A DNA stretch of 64,000 nt from a bacterium GBS-1 (GCA_001443005.1 LEKQ01000001.1:330792-394791), one strand, 5' to 3'. Counted from the first letter of the stretch, positions 1-8,993 are shown. The notes: generated by a model from the sequence alone, not told the origin. Numbers and translations are program-made.

Positions 1-312
1 CTCTCGCTCTAACGAAACCAAAAATTTTAGACGGGAGCCCAAGTTTTTAATCCCCTTGAGAGCCTCCCTGTCCTCAATCGAAACAACAGGCATCCTTGCT
101 TCGATTCTATGGATACCAACATCACTGAGCTTAGCAGCTATTCTAATTTTCTCCTCTTTCCTCAACACTATTCCTGGCGTCTGCTCACCATCACGCAAAG
201 TAGCATCGTGAATCTTTACCGAGGGAGATAGCTTCCACCCTTCCCTAATCTCCTTCCTGAAATTATAGGGACTAACCCACCAGTTCTCCGTTCTATAAGA
301 AAAAGCTTTCAT
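1..312 (-). CDS. DRE-TIM metallolyase family protein (isopropylmalate/homocitrate synthase-like), C-terminus outside window
   Basis: The first 104 codons of a protein of the 2-isopropylmalate/homocitrate/citramalate synthase superfamily are present; the rest lies beyond base 1. The family signature HDATLRDGEQTPG (about residues 36-48) supplies the metal-binding Asp and the catalytic Arg-Asp pair of the TIM-barrel acyl-CoA condensing enzymes. An unusual 35-residue N-terminal lead precedes it. A strong SD (GGGGGAGGGG) sits 5 bases before the ATG at 312. It follows a small ORF on the same strand and may be cotranscribed with it. The substrate cannot be told from this fragment. The window also has an authentic leuA, so a second leuA role is less likely. 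Confidence 0.8.
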   Translation of the reverse strand, partial: MKAFSYRTENWWVSPYNFRKEIREGWKLSPSVKIHDATLRDGEQTPGIVLRKEEKIRIAAKLSDVGIHRIEARMPVVSIEDREALKGIKNLGSRLKFLVSLERE

Positions 313-348
313 TGATTCCCCTCCCCCTTCCTAAGTCTAAAGTTTCAT

Positions 349-480
349 CTAGAGCTTCTCATATATAGTATCCTCCCCACTGATAAGCCAATCACCAGTT
401 TTATAAGTTACACTTACGATATCCTCTCTTAACCTCTCACAAACCGCTTCCACCTTATTTTTATAGTTTAGCATTTCCAT
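349..480 (-). CDS. small ORF (43 aa) upstream of the DRE-TIM enzyme
   Basis: A 43-residue reading frame, MEMLNYKNKVEAVCERLRED at its start, ends 37 bases before the DRE-TIM gene. I do not recognise it. The ATG at 480 directly follows AGGTG, and a second ATG at 474 has better SD spacing. A TATAAT-like box on this strand (486-491) lies about 6 bases before the first ATG. The peptide is charged, has no membrane segment, and resembles a real small protein in composition. Co-orientation and the short gap suggest an operon with the downstream enzyme. It could also be a non-coding leader. Confidence 0.45.
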   Translation of the reverse strand: MEMLNYKNKVEAVCERLREDIVSVTYKTGDWLISGEDTIYEKL

Positions 481-502
481 CACCTATTATATATGATATA
501 AT
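474..502 (+). promoter_or_regulatory. probable promoter of the thi operon
   Basis: TTTCCA (474-479), 17 bases, TATAAT (497-502). The -10 is consensus and the -35 matches four of six positions. The predicted start near 509 would place the whole TPP aptamer in the transcript. It diverges from the promoter of the small ORF on the other strand. Confidence 0.5.
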
Positions 503-527
503 GTTAAAAAAAAGAATATCGAACTGA

Positions 528-619
528 TTTCCCTGGGGGAGCTCCTGGAATGGGGCTGAGAGGGGGGTTTTAAACCCTCGACCCTTTGAACCTGATCCGG
601 GTAATGCCGGCGGAGGGAA
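528..619 (+). ncRNA. TPP riboswitch aptamer (THI element)
   Basis: The conserved THI-box blocks are present in order: GGGGCTGAGA, then ACCCTTTGAACCTGATC (about 581-597) and GGGTAATGCCGGCGGAGGGA. The P1 stem can form between TTCCCT (529-534) and AGGGAA (614-619). The element is directly upstream of thi4-thiC, the expected regulon. Ligand binding should lower expression through the terminator at 638-669. Confidence 0.95.
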
Positions 620-637
620 GGGGATAAGTCATTTAAA

Positions 638-669
638 ATCCCTCCGCTTAGGCGGAGGGATAAATTTTT
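638..669 (+). terminator. riboswitch expression-platform terminator
   Basis: A perfect 10-bp hairpin (638-647 with 652-661, loop TTAG) is followed by AAATTTTT. Its 5' arm, containing CCCTCCGC, is also complementary to GCGGAGGG in the aptamer 3' strand (610-617), which would give a mutually exclusive antiterminator. The thi4 SD (GGAGGG, 672-677) is a third copy of the same complementary hexamer. Confidence 0.8.
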
Positions 670-685
670 AAGGAGGGCGATAAAA

Positions 686-1429
686 GTGAAAGACACAGTC
701 ATATCGAAAGCCATCATTGAGAGTTTCTTTAAGAAGCTTAGAAACTCACTGGAAGTAGATGTGGCAATAGTAGGAGCTGGACCAAGCGGACTAGTGGCAT
801 CTTATGAGCTTGCCAAAAAGAACTTTAGGGTAGCAATATTCGAAGAGAAAAACATGCCCGGAGGGGGAATATGGGGAGGAGGAATGATGTTTAACGAAGT
901 AGTCTTAGAAAAGGAGCTTGAGAATTTCCTAAAAGAATTAGATATAAGCTACGCTGAATATGAGGACCTTTTGATAGTAGACTCATGCCACTTCGCCTCA
1001 GCCCTAATCTATAGAGCAACTAAAGCCGGCGCAAAGTTATTTAACAACGTAAGCGTGGAAGACATCGCCATGCGTGAAGAGAGGATATGCGGAGTTGTCA
1101 TAAACTGGGGACCTGTCAAAAAGCTAGGACTTCACGTTGATCCAATAACTATAAAAGCCTCGTATGTGGTTGATGGAACAGGACACCCAGCAAATATCGT
1201 TTCGCTCTTAGTAAAAAGAGGACTGATGGAAAAGAAAACCGAATTTCCCATGGATGCAGAAATAGCAGAAAAATTCGTAGTTGAAAAGACGGGAGAAGTT
1301 TTTCCAGGATTACTTGTGTCAGGAATGGCTGTATGTGAGGTTTATGGTGGTCCAAGGATGGGTCCGATATTTGGAGGCATGATCCTTTCGGGAATGAAGA
1401 TCGCAAAAATGATAAGTGAAAGGAGGTGA
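686..1429 (+). CDS. thi4: Thi4-family thiazole synthase, sulfide-dependent type
   Basis: Makes the adenylated thiazole of thiamine from NAD, glycine and sulfur. The 247-residue protein has an N-terminal FAD/NAD-binding GAGPSG motif (30-35), the GGGIWGGGMM segment (59-68) and a C-terminal GGPRMGPIFGGM glycine-rich region. Yeast Thi4 donates sulfur from its own Cys205. Here the aligned segment reads GLHVDP with His150, as in archaeal enzymes, so free sulfide use as a true catalyst is expected. GTG start at 686, with AAGGAGGG 8 bases upstream. Six bases separate it from thiC. It is under the TPP riboswitch. Such Thi4 proteins are oxygen-sensitive, which fits an anaerobe. Confidence 0.93.
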   Translation: MKDTVISKAIIESFFKKLRNSLEVDVAIVGAGPSGLVASYELAKKNFRVAIFEEKNMPGGGIWGGGMMFNEVVLEKELENFLKELDISYAEYEDLLIVDSCHFASALIYRATKAGAKLFNNVSVEDIAMREERICGVVINWGPVKKLGLHVDPITIKASYVVDGTGHPANIVSLLVKRGLMEKKTEFPMDAEIAEKFVVEKTGEVFPGLLVSGMAVCEVYGGPRMGPIFGGMILSGMKIAKMISERR

Positions 1430-1435
1430 AAACTT

Positions 1436-2713
1436 ATGACGCAGATGGAAATGGCGATAAAGGGAATCCTCTCGGAGGAGATGAGAAAAGTAGCAGAATA
1501 TGAAGAGGTAGACGTAGAAACGGTGCGTAAAAAAATAGCCCAAGGGAAAGCAGTTATACCAGCGAATAAGCTTCACAAGCCCCAAAAACCAATGATAGTT
1601 GGAGAAGGCTTTTCGGTAAAGGTAAACGCAAACATAGGAACATCAAAGGGATTCTCATCCTTAGAAGAAGAAAAAAGGAAAGCAATTTTAGCCATAGAAG
1701 AGGGAGCAGATTCGATAATGGTTCTTTCTACCTGGGGAAATTTAAGGGAAATTAGAAGAGCTATAGTTGAGATATCCTCCGTACCTGTCGGATCTGTCCC
1801 AATTTATGATTCTGCTGTTAAAAGCTATGAGCTTGGAGAAAAGGTAGTTGATTTCTCTGAGAAAGATTTTCTTGACATGGTCATAGCTCACGCTGAAGAT
1901 GGAATAGACTTTATGACGATACATGTTGGACTGACAAGGAAAGTATTGGAATACATTAAAGAATCTAAAAGAACGCTAAAAATAGTCAGTAGAGGCGGAA
2001 GTATAATAGCTGGCTGGATGATCAAAAACGATAAGGAAAACCCCTTTTACGAACACTTTGATGAGCTATTAGATATAGCTAAGGAATATGATATTACATT
2101 AAGCCTTGGCGATGGAATGAGGCCAGGGGCATTGGTAGACTCAAGCGACAGACAACAATTCGAAGAGCTCTTTGTGCTAGGTGAACTTGTAGATGAAGCT
2201 AGAAAAAGAGGCGTTCAAGTTATGATAGAAGGGCCAGGACACATCCCATTAAACGAGATAGAAATGAACGTAAAATTAATGAAAAAAGTTGGAAAAGGAG
2301 CTCCTATATTTCTTCTTGGACCGCTACCAACCGATAGAGCCATGGGTTATGACCATATAGCTTGCGCCATAGGAGGGGCCCTCGCTGGATATCTCGGAGC
2401 CGATTTCCTGTGCTACGTTACACCTGCAGAACACATCTCTTTACCGACTATGGAAGACGTAAGGGAGGGTGTCATAGCATCTAAAATAGCAGCTGCTGTA
2501 GCAGACGTTGCAAGGGGAAACCTTAAAGCATGGAAGTTAGAAAAAGAGATGGCTATTGCAAGAAAAAACTTCGACTGGGAAAACATGTTTAGGCTTTCCA
2601 TAAGCGGAAACCTCGCAAGGGAAAAGCGGTCAAAAAGATTTTACAATGATAAGGGCTGTTGTTCTATGTGCGGTCCTTTCTGCGCAATAAAAATAGCTGA
2701 AGAGTACATTTAA
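1436..2713 (+). CDS. thiC: phosphomethylpyrimidine synthase ThiC (short form)
   Basis: A noncanonical radical-SAM enzyme converting aminoimidazole ribotide to HMP phosphate, the pyrimidine half of thiamine. At 425 residues it is the short form lacking the N-terminal extension of the enterobacterial enzyme. Family blocks such as [23 protein letters not shown] and TPAEHISLP are present. The C-terminal cluster motif is Cys409-X2-Cys412-X3-Cys416, one residue shorter than the CX2CX4C of the E. coli protein. SD GGAGGTG lies ahead of the ATG. It is cotranscribed with thi4, so both thiamine branches are switched together by TPP. Confidence 0.95.
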   Translation: MTQMEMAIKGILSEEMRKVAEYEEVDVETVRKKIAQGKAVIPANKLHKPQKPMIVGEGFSVKVNANIGTSKGFSSLEEEKRKAILAIEEGADSIMVLSTWGNLREIRRAIVEISSVPVGSVPIYDSAVKSYELGEKVVDFSEKDFLDMVIAHAEDGIDFMTIHVGLTRKVLEYIKESKRTLKIVSRGGSIIAGWMIKNDKENPFYEHFDELLDIAKEYDITLSLGDGMRPGALVDSSDRQQFEELFVLGELVDEARKRGVQVMIEGPGHIPLNEIEMNVKLMKKVGKGAPIFLLGPLPTDRAMGYDHIACAIGGALAGYLGADFLCYVTPAEHISLPTMEDVREGVIASKIAAAVADVARGNLKAWKLEKEMAIARKNFDWENMFRLSISGNLAREKRSKRFYNDKGCCSMCGPFCAIKIAEEYI

Positions 2714-2733
2714 AACATAAGTTAGGTTATAAT
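2705..2733 (+). promoter_or_regulatory. promoter of the cation efflux gene, leaderless arrangement
   Basis: TATAAT at 2728-2733 is only 7 bases before the GTG at 2741. A poor -35 (TACATT, 2705-2710) stands 17 bases upstream. The predicted transcription start is about at the start codon, and no SD is visible. Confidence 0.5.
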
Positions 2734-2740
2734 TTAGCTT

Positions 2741-3658
2741 GTGAGGTTAAACGAATGGCTATTCAAAAAGCTCTCTACGGGAAAGGAACCAGAAAGAAAA
2801 GCCATTGGATACCTTGAGGGATGGATTAGCATCATCGGTAATATTGGCCTATTCGTCTTTAAGTTGATCTCGGGCATTTATTTAAATAGCATTTCCCTAA
2901 TTGCAGATGCCTTTCATTCCCTATCTGATGTTTTAACTTCAGGAATAGTAATCTTAGGATTCAAGCTTGGAGATAAACCTCCTGATGAAAAGCACCCCTT
3001 TGGCCATGGACGAATAGAACAGATAGCCACGATCTTCATAGCTTTTATTCTCTTTATCGTAGCCTACGATCTCGCTAAAAGCTCAATAATAAGAATCATA
3101 AAACCACAGAAGGTTGAATTTAATCTTTACGTGTTTATCGTCCTAATCATCTCTTCGCTATTTAAGGAATGGATGGCTCGCTTTTCTATATTCCTTGGGG
3201 AAAGGATAGATTCTCTGGCATTAACTGCAGATGCTTGGCACCATCGTAGCGATGCCGTAGCTACCATCCTAGTAGCTTTGGGTTTACTAACCACCAAATT
3301 AGGATCATACAGAGTCGATGGAATAGTGGGAATTATAGTATCTATCCTTATAGGCTGGGTTGGCGTAGATATAACCAAAAGCTCTTCCAGCTTCCTTATA
3401 GGCCAGATGCCCGACAAAAAACTCATAGATCTCATAAAGAGAGTCACTTCCTCAATCCCCGGTGTCCTAAGCTGCCATGAGATATTCGTTCATGACTACC
3501 AGAACAAAAAGGTCATAACCTTACATATAGAGGTAGAGGAAGATTTGTCTGCAAAAGAAGCACATGAGATCGCATCTAAAGTGCAAAGCTCATTGAAGAG
3601 AGAGATAGAAAATGCTCTCGTAATAGTTCACATAGATCCAACCGAAAGAAAAGAATAA
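2741..3658 (+). CDS. cation diffusion facilitator (CDF) metal efflux transporter
   Basis: An inner-membrane metal/proton antiporter of 305 residues. About six membrane segments span residues 25-210, followed by a cytoplasmic ferredoxin-like C-terminal domain (about 215-300). The CDF site is visible as ADAFHSLSDV in TM2 (HxxxD) and ADAWHHRSDA in TM5 (HxxxD), the latter with the His/Asp set usual for Zn/Fe/Mn carriers. The metal is not predictable. Start is a GTG without SD behind a -10 box. Its 3' end converges with the MFS gene after 6 bases. Confidence 0.9.
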   Translation: MRLNEWLFKKLSTGKEPERKAIGYLEGWISIIGNIGLFVFKLISGIYLNSISLIADAFHSLSDVLTSGIVILGFKLGDKPPDEKHPFGHGRIEQIATIFIAFILFIVAYDLAKSSIIRIIKPQKVEFNLYVFIVLIISSLFKEWMARFSIFLGERIDSLALTADAWHHRSDAVATILVALGLLTTKLGSYRVDGIVGIIVSILIGWVGVDITKSSSSFLIGQMPDKKLIDLIKRVTSSIPGVLSCHEIFVHDYQNKKVITLHIEVEEDLSAKEAHEIASKVQSSLKREIENALVIVHIDPTERKE

Positions 3659-3664
3659 TAAAAC

Positions 3665-5098
3665 CTACTTCTCAACCATATCTGCTGAATTCGAAACTTT
3701 GCTCCTTAACCGTCCCCTTGCTAAAGAGGCAAATATACCAAGAACACACAAGACAGAGAAAATCCTAAAGGAAGTTTTTACGCTCACGATGAAAGAAGGA
3801 TATACGTCTGGAGTTATTTGGGCCTTCCCCATCTTCAAAGAAAACACAAGCATGACTAACCCCATGCTAAGCATTTGCCCAATCATGCGCATAGTAGCAA
3901 CCATACCTGAAGCCACACCGTAGTAGCGCTTATCTACGGAGCTCATTATGGCATTAGTGTTAGGAGAGGAAAAAAATGCAAAACCAAAGCCTAATACCAC
4001 CAATGAAGTTATTATATAATTCAAGCTCGTACTATCCTCTAATAGGGATAAGGATAGAATGCCTATACCTGTAATCGACATCCCAGCCGATGCTATTAAC
4101 CTCGGTTCAATTCTATCAGATAACCTACCCGCAATAGGAGAAAATATGGCCATTATGAGAGGTTGGAATATCAATATAGACCCAGCTACGCGAGGGTTTA
4201 ATCCCTTTATATACTGCAAAAATAAGCTTAAAAGAAGAGTCACAGCAAAAGTTGAGCTATAGTGAATCAGGGCTGCCAAGCTTGAAAAGGCAAAAACTTT
4301 GCTTCTACTGAAGAGTCCTATATTTAAAATAGGGCTTGCAATCCTGCTTTCCCATGTAAGGAAGAGTATCATCGCTATTCCGCTTAAAAAAATCAAACGA
4401 ACTCCCGCGCTTTCCGGTAAGAGAGAAAATCCGCATATCATAGAAACCAGAGTTAAACCATAAAGAACTGCTCCTACAAAATCAAATCTCTCTTTAGAAG
4501 GCTCGGATAATTCATCCCTTATCTTCCACAACGAGAGGAAAAACACCAGAGCTCCCAAAAAAGTATTTGAAAGAAATATGCTCCTCCATCCCCAGTAGTG
4601 AGTTAAAAATCCTCCAAGGAACGGGCCTAAAGACATACCAGAATACGTAAAAGCCACACTTATCCCTAAGGCCTTCCCTCTCTCGTGGAGAGGGAAGGCC
4701 GAAGTCAAAAGAGCTAAACTCGTGGCAAATACCATGGCACTGCCGATGCCTTGCAATACTCGAGAAGAGAGGAAAAAATAAATAGATGTTGACAAACTGC
4801 AAAGCAAAGAGAAAACCGTATAACAAAGAATACCAAGAGTGAATATCTTCTTTCTTCCATATATATCAGCCAGCCTTCCAAAGGGAACAGTAAATACAGC
4901 ACACGACAGAATATAAGAGGTAGCAATCCAACCAAGTAATATAGCATCTATCTTAAACTCTTTACCTATGGTGGGAAGCGCAACGTTGATGGAAGACGCC
5001 ATGAAAGGTATAAGGAAAGAAGTTAAAGCAACTACCCATAAAACCGTTCTTCTATTGTATGGGTTTCCCCCTGTTCCCCGGGGGTCATCCAACCGCAA
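3665..5098 (-). CDS. MFS transporter, DHA2-type drug/metabolite exporter
   Basis: A polytopic protein of about 477 residues in the range of 14-segment DHA2 exporters. The motif-A region GRLADIYGRKKIF lies after TM2, and a GPFLGGFLTHYWGWRSIF motif-C region in the following segments. An ATG at 5122 would give a 38-base overlap with the previous gene. AAGGAGGG followed by ATTCA and TTG at 5098 makes the TTG start more likely, leaving a 14-base overlap and probable translational coupling. It closes a same-strand run mgtE - methyltransferase/ATP-grasp - MFS. It might export the product of the fused enzyme upstream, which is inference from position only. Confidence 0.85.
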   Translation of the reverse strand: MRLDDPRGTGGNPYNRRTVLWVVALTSFLIPFMASSINVALPTIGKEFKIDAILLGWIATSYILSCAVFTVPFGRLADIYGRKKIFTLGILCYTVFSLLCSLSTSIYFFLSSRVLQGIGSAMVFATSLALLTSAFPLHERGKALGISVAFTYSGMSLGPFLGGFLTHYWGWRSIFLSNTFLGALVFFLSLWKIRDELSEPSKERFDFVGAVLYGLTLVSMICGFSLLPESAGVRLIFLSGIAMILFLTWESRIASPILNIGLFSRSKVFAFSSLAALIHYSSTFAVTLLLSLFLQYIKGLNPRVAGSILIFQPLIMAIFSPIAGRLSDRIEPRLIASAGMSITGIGILSLSLLEDSTSLNYIITSLVVLGFGFAFFSSPNTNAIMSSVDKRYYGVASGMVATMRMIGQMLSMGLVMLVFSLKMGKAQITPDVYPSFIVSVKTSFRIFSVLCVLGIFASLARGRLRSKVSNSADMVEK

Positions 5099-7019
5099 TG
5101 AATCCCTCCTTCCTATCGCCATTCATAGCACGGATACCCAAGCGCCGTTCCGCTGCTTCAAGAATCGCTTTTAACATGTCTGAATAAGAAAAGCCAGCGA
5201 TATTTGCCATCTTAGCCAAATGACCATCCCAACACCATCCCGGATTCGGATTAACCTCAAGAAGCTTCGGAACACCGCGAGAGTCAAGCCTCCAATCGAA
5301 GCGACAGTAATCTCTAGCTTCCAACCTCTCAAACAGCTTTAAGCAACACTCTATTATGAACTTCTCAGTCTCCTCAGATAGCCTCGCAGGAACGGACTTT
5401 ATATTCCAATAGGGAGAATCTGGAAGCCATTTAGCCTCATAGCCACATATTGGTGGAAGCCCAGGTGGAAGAACAGAGTAATCTTCCTCAGTTATAGGCA
5501 AAACTATGTAGTTAGCTGGAGGGTTCCCTATTATACCTACGCTAAGATCACTACCAGTGAGAAACTCCTCAACTAATATAGGCTTATCGTAGCCAAACTT
5601 CTCCCTTATATCCACTATGGCGTTAATGAGCTCTTCTATATCATTCGCAACGCTCTTCTGGGTTATACCGAAGCTCGAATCCCCAAAGTTGGGCTTAACT
5701 ATGACAGGAAAACTAAAGGGTAGCTCAAAAGAGGTATCCTCAGGCTTTATAAAGAAAGCCTCTGGCACAGGAATTCCCATCTCTTTAGCAATACCACGCA
5801 CGAGAGACTTATCATAACAATGGGCCAAACACTGAGGACCTGCCCCCGTATAGGGTATATCAAGTATTTCCAGGAGAGCCGGGATATGAAGCTCCTTTCT
5901 TGGATCGTTGTTAAAGCCCTCATCACAGAGATTAAAAACCAAGTCTATCTTCCCTTTGAGCTTTAAAAGATCGTAAAGCAGTGTATCATGATTATCAAGA
6001 TATATAAAGTTGTAATCCGTAAGCTCCCTCAAAGCATCTTTCATTCTATTGATAGTGTAGAGATCATCATCATCAAAAACCCCAAGAGGCTTTAAGGGAT
6101 CTGGCTTCCGAGGATCACCCAAGATTACAGCTACAGTTGATACCTTTTCCTTCCTCCTTTTTCTTAACGGGGTCCATTCTTTCTTAGCCACTGCCGTCAC
6201 GATAATTCTTCGCTCCATCATGCCAAGATCCTGATTTCTCTGAGAACCAGGTTTCACCTCGCCGTGAATAGTCACGTCACTAAAACCTGCAGCAGTTAGA
6301 ATTTCCTTTAAACCCTCCTTAGTATAAAGCCTTTCCGCATAAAACTGATCAGCTATAACACCCTTTTCAACGTGAGTTATAACCTCTCGAGATATCAGGC
6401 GCTGTTTGTCCCAAGATAGGGAGCGCTCTCTACAAACGAAGTGCTTTTTATCTATCCACTCCCAAGATCTTGCCTGAAAGTTTTCCCTTAGATACTCTCC
6501 ATCAGCCACGTCTATCAAGACCCGCCCCTGAGGCTTAAGAACCCTAAAAACTTCCTTAAGGACCCTCATATCATCCTGAATGGTCTCAAAATAACCAAAG
6601 CTATTACCTAAAAGCATCACAACATCAAAGGTATCAGACTGGTAAGGAAGCTTCCTAGCATCTCCCTCCCTGAACTTTACGCTCAGCCCTTCCTTTTTGG
6701 CCCTTGACTTAGCCTTTTGGATAAGATAATGCGACCGATCTAACCCTTCTACATTCTTAAAACCTCTCCTAGCTAACTCTAAAGAGTGTCTTCCCTGTCC
6801 GCAACAGAGATCTAAAATCCTATCTTCCTTTGAAAGGCCGAGAATTCTAGAAAATAGGTCTATCTCCGCCCTCGTGATAGCCTGATCCTCAACTACATCT
6901 GCATCAGTTTTAAGATACATTGAGTTGAAGATCCTTCTCCACCAATCAGGATGAACGTGTTCTTCCAGATCCTCAACCGGTCCCAATACCTTTTTCTGCC
7001 TCTCGTGCTTCCTTTCCAT
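5085..7019 (-). CDS. fusion: SAM methyltransferase + D-Ala-D-Ala ligase-like ATP-grasp enzyme
   Basis: 644 residues in two domains. Residues about 30-270 are a class I methyltransferase with motif I ILDLCCGQGRHSLELARRG and motif IV-like VVMLLGNSFG. Residues about 295-630 resemble the D-alanine-D-alanine ligase/ATP-grasp fold, with PYTGAGPQCLAHCYDKSLVR, FPVIVKPNFGDSSFGI and a C-terminal KLLEVNPNPGW magnesium-site block. A peptide or amino-acid ligase whose product or substrate is methylated is likely, but the substrate is unknown. It has GGAGAG before the ATG and lies 46 bases after mgtE. The downstream MFS gene overlaps its end. It does not look like a housekeeping Ddl because of the fused domain. 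Confidence 0.85.
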   Translation of the reverse strand: MERKHERQKKVLGPVEDLEEHVHPDWWRRIFNSMYLKTDADVVEDQAITRAEIDLFSRILGLSKEDRILDLCCGQGRHSLELARRGFKNVEGLDRSHYLIQKAKSRAKKEGLSVKFREGDARKLPYQSDTFDVVMLLGNSFGYFETIQDDMRVLKEVFRVLKPQGRVLIDVADGEYLRENFQARSWEWIDKKHFVCRERSLSWDKQRLISREVITHVEKGVIADQFYAERLYTKEGLKEILTAAGFSDVTIHGEVKPGSQRNQDLGMMERRIIVTAVAKKEWTPLRKRRKEKVSTVAVILGDPRKPDPLKPLGVFDDDDLYTINRMKDALRELTDYNFIYLDNHDTLLYDLLKLKGKIDLVFNLCDEGFNNDPRKELHIPALLEILDIPYTGAGPQCLAHCYDKSLVRGIAKEMGIPVPEAFFIKPEDTSFELPFSFPVIVKPNFGDSSFGITQKSVANDIEELINAIVDIREKFGYDKPILVEEFLTGSDLSVGIIGNPPANYIVLPITEEDYSVLPPGLPPICGYEAKWLPDSPYWNIKSVPARLSEETEKFIIECCLKLFERLEARDYCRFDWRLDSRGVPKLLEVNPNPGWCWDGHLAKMANIAGFSYSDMLKAILEAAERRLGIRAMNGDRKEGFIAVG

Positions 7020-7065
7020 CTACTCTCCACTCTCCCCTGTTAGTCAATTTATTTTAACCTTAAAT

Positions 7066-8418
7066 TTACAACCCCAAAACCAAAGTAGCTATGCCTAGAT
7101 AAATGGCAGTTCCGATTATATCTGCAAGCGTAGTTATAAGAGGCATACTTGCTGCAGCTGGATCCCTTTTCATCTTCACGAAGATAAACGGTAATAGAAC
7201 ACCTACAAGGCTACCAACAATAACATTAATTATCATAGATAGGACCACAACCAAGCACACCTTTAAGCTGCCGCTTCTGATTATCCCCATTATCGATATT
7301 CCTAATCCCATTATAAAACCTAATATGCTCGCTATCATAAGCTCCCTACCAAGCAGATATAGCCAATCTTTTAGACGCACAGTTTCAAGGGCTAAAGCCC
7401 TTATAACGAGCGTCGCTGCCTGAGAACCAGCATTACCAGCAGTGTCAACTAAAACCGGAAGAAAGGTAACTAGAACAATGTATCTTGCGATAGTATCCTC
7501 AAATGCTCTTATTATACCTCCCGTTATGAAATCCATAACCAAAAGTATGGTAAGCCATGTAAGCCTACTTCTCAATATTTTGGTTATGGGAGCTTCCTTT
7601 ATGTTTGTTAAAAACTCTATATTTTCTGGAGGAGCCTCTATAGCAGAATACTTAACGAAATCCTCGGTATGCTCTTCCTGAATAACATCAAGAAGATCAT
7701 CTATCGTCACTATTCCTAACAAGTGCCCCTCTGAATCGGTAACAGGAAGAGCTATAAGGTTATACCTTCTAGCTAACTTGATCGCCTCTTCTTGGTCCTG
7801 ATCAGCATTTATAGAAACAACCTCATAATCCATTATGGATTGAACTAAATCCTCTGGGTTAGCTAACAAAAGCTTTCTTATCGGTAAATCATCAAGTAAA
7901 ACCCACTTATCATCAACCACATAAACTATATCTATAGTTTCTGAGTCCTTACCCCACTCTCTTATATGCTCAAGAGCCTTGCTGATGGTCCAGTTTTGCT
8001 TAATCGCAACATAGTCAGGCGTCATTAGTCTTCCAACGCTGTTTTCTGGGTACCCAAGCAGCTGAAGCGCCTCTTTCCTCTCCTCGGAAGAGAGAAGATT
8101 TAAAAGCCTTCTTAATAACCTCGGTGAAAGCCTCTCAAAGATCCTTGTCCTCTCATCTGGATCAAGCTCGTCAACAATGGACTTAACGTACTCATCTGGT
8201 AAAGATCTTAGAATATACTCTTGTGTGTTTCCATCAAGCTCAAAGAAAACATCAGCTTGCAAATCTTGAGGTAACAACCTCAGAATAATAGGCCTATCCT
8301 TTGGATCAATCTCTCGAAAGAGCTCAGCTATATCGGGAGCCGCCCAAGATGATAGTATATCCTTAGCTCGCTTCCAATCTCTATTTTCAATAGCTTCTAA
8401 AGCTTCTAACCTCAACAA
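7066..8418 (-). CDS. mgtE: magnesium transporter MgtE
   Basis: Mg2+ channel/transporter of the MgtE family, 450 residues. An N-terminal superhelical domain (about 1-125, with the RLSPRLLRRLLNLLSSEERKE region) is followed by tandem CBS domains (about 130-250), a connecting helix and five membrane segments from about 285 with the TAGNAGSQAATLVIRALAL pore/helix signature. CBS domains normally gate the pore by sensing cytosolic Mg2+. The first usable codon assigned is a TTG at 8418. The frame stays open about 48 bases upstream and an AAAGGAG lies near 8450, so the start may be further up. It is first in a three-gene run. Confidence 0.92.
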   Translation of the reverse strand: MLRLEALEAIENRDWKRAKDILSSWAAPDIAELFREIDPKDRPIILRLLPQDLQADVFFELDGNTQEYILRSLPDEYVKSIVDELDPDERTRIFERLSPRLLRRLLNLLSSEERKEALQLLGYPENSVGRLMTPDYVAIKQNWTISKALEHIREWGKDSETIDIVYVVDDKWVLLDDLPIRKLLLANPEDLVQSIMDYEVVSINADQDQEEAIKLARRYNLIALPVTDSEGHLLGIVTIDDLLDVIQEEHTEDFVKYSAIEAPPENIEFLTNIKEAPITKILRSRLTWLTILLVMDFITGGIIRAFEDTIARYIVLVTFLPVLVDTAGNAGSQAATLVIRALALETVRLKDWLYLLGRELMIASILGFIMGLGISIMGIIRSGSLKVCLVVVLSMIINVIVGSLVGVLLPFIFVKMKRDPAAASMPLITTLADIIGTAIYLGIATLVLGL

Positions 8419-8543
8419 TTCCTTTTCTTCTATCCCACCGGCTTCACTCCTTTCAAAAGCTATCCTTTTCTCTACCTAACCCTATTCTCCCAAAATTTTA
8501 GCAACCAAACCCAACCATATCTACTACTCCCTGTTAAAAAATT

Positions 8544-8975
8544 TTAACCTTTTCCCTTCCCAAAGACCTCAATGATCCATTCCTTTATCTCATCACGAAC
8601 CCTCCTAAAGATTCTCATAATATCTTCCTCACTTCCACTGGCTTGAGCTGGATCCTCAAAACCCTTATGAATGTAGTTCTTTCCACCGGGAAAGAAAGGA
8701 CAAGCATCAGCATCGGGAGAACCACCACAAACTGTAACAACGTAATCAAACTCCTGCCCTAAAAACTCCTCTACTCCCTTAGAGCAGTGATGCGATATAT
8801 CTATTCCTATCTCCTTCATAACCCTAATTGCATAAGGATTAACTCCCAATGGTTTAATGCCAGCACTATACGCCTCATAAGCATCACCGTAAAGGGCATT
8901 GAGTAAACCTTCTGCCATCTGAGACCGAGCAGAATTATGGATACATAGAAACAAAACCCTCTTTTTCCCTTCCAT
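8544..8975 (-). CDS. arsC: arsenate reductase, thioredoxin-coupled LMW-PTP type
   Basis: Reduces arsenate to arsenite with a low-molecular-weight phosphatase fold; 143 residues from the ATG at 8975. The P-loop CIHNSAR (C-X5-R, Cys11-Arg17) is followed by the second redox pair in VCGGSPDADACPFFPG, the arrangement of S. aureus ArsC rather than plain tyrosine phosphatases. A GTG at 8984 is possible, but AAGGGGG spaced 8 bases from the ATG favours 8975. It stands alone without arsR, arsB or acr3 in view, and its upstream region is shared with the divergent rlmI promoter. Confidence 0.88.
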   Translation of the reverse strand: MEGKKRVLFLCIHNSARSQMAEGLLNALYGDAYEAYSAGIKPLGVNPYAIRVMKEIGIDISHHCSKGVEEFLGQEFDYVVTVCGGSPDADACPFFPGGKNYIHKGFEDPAQASGSEEDIMRIFRRVRDEIKEWIIEVFGKGKG

Positions 8976-8993
8976 ATTACACACCCCCTTCTC

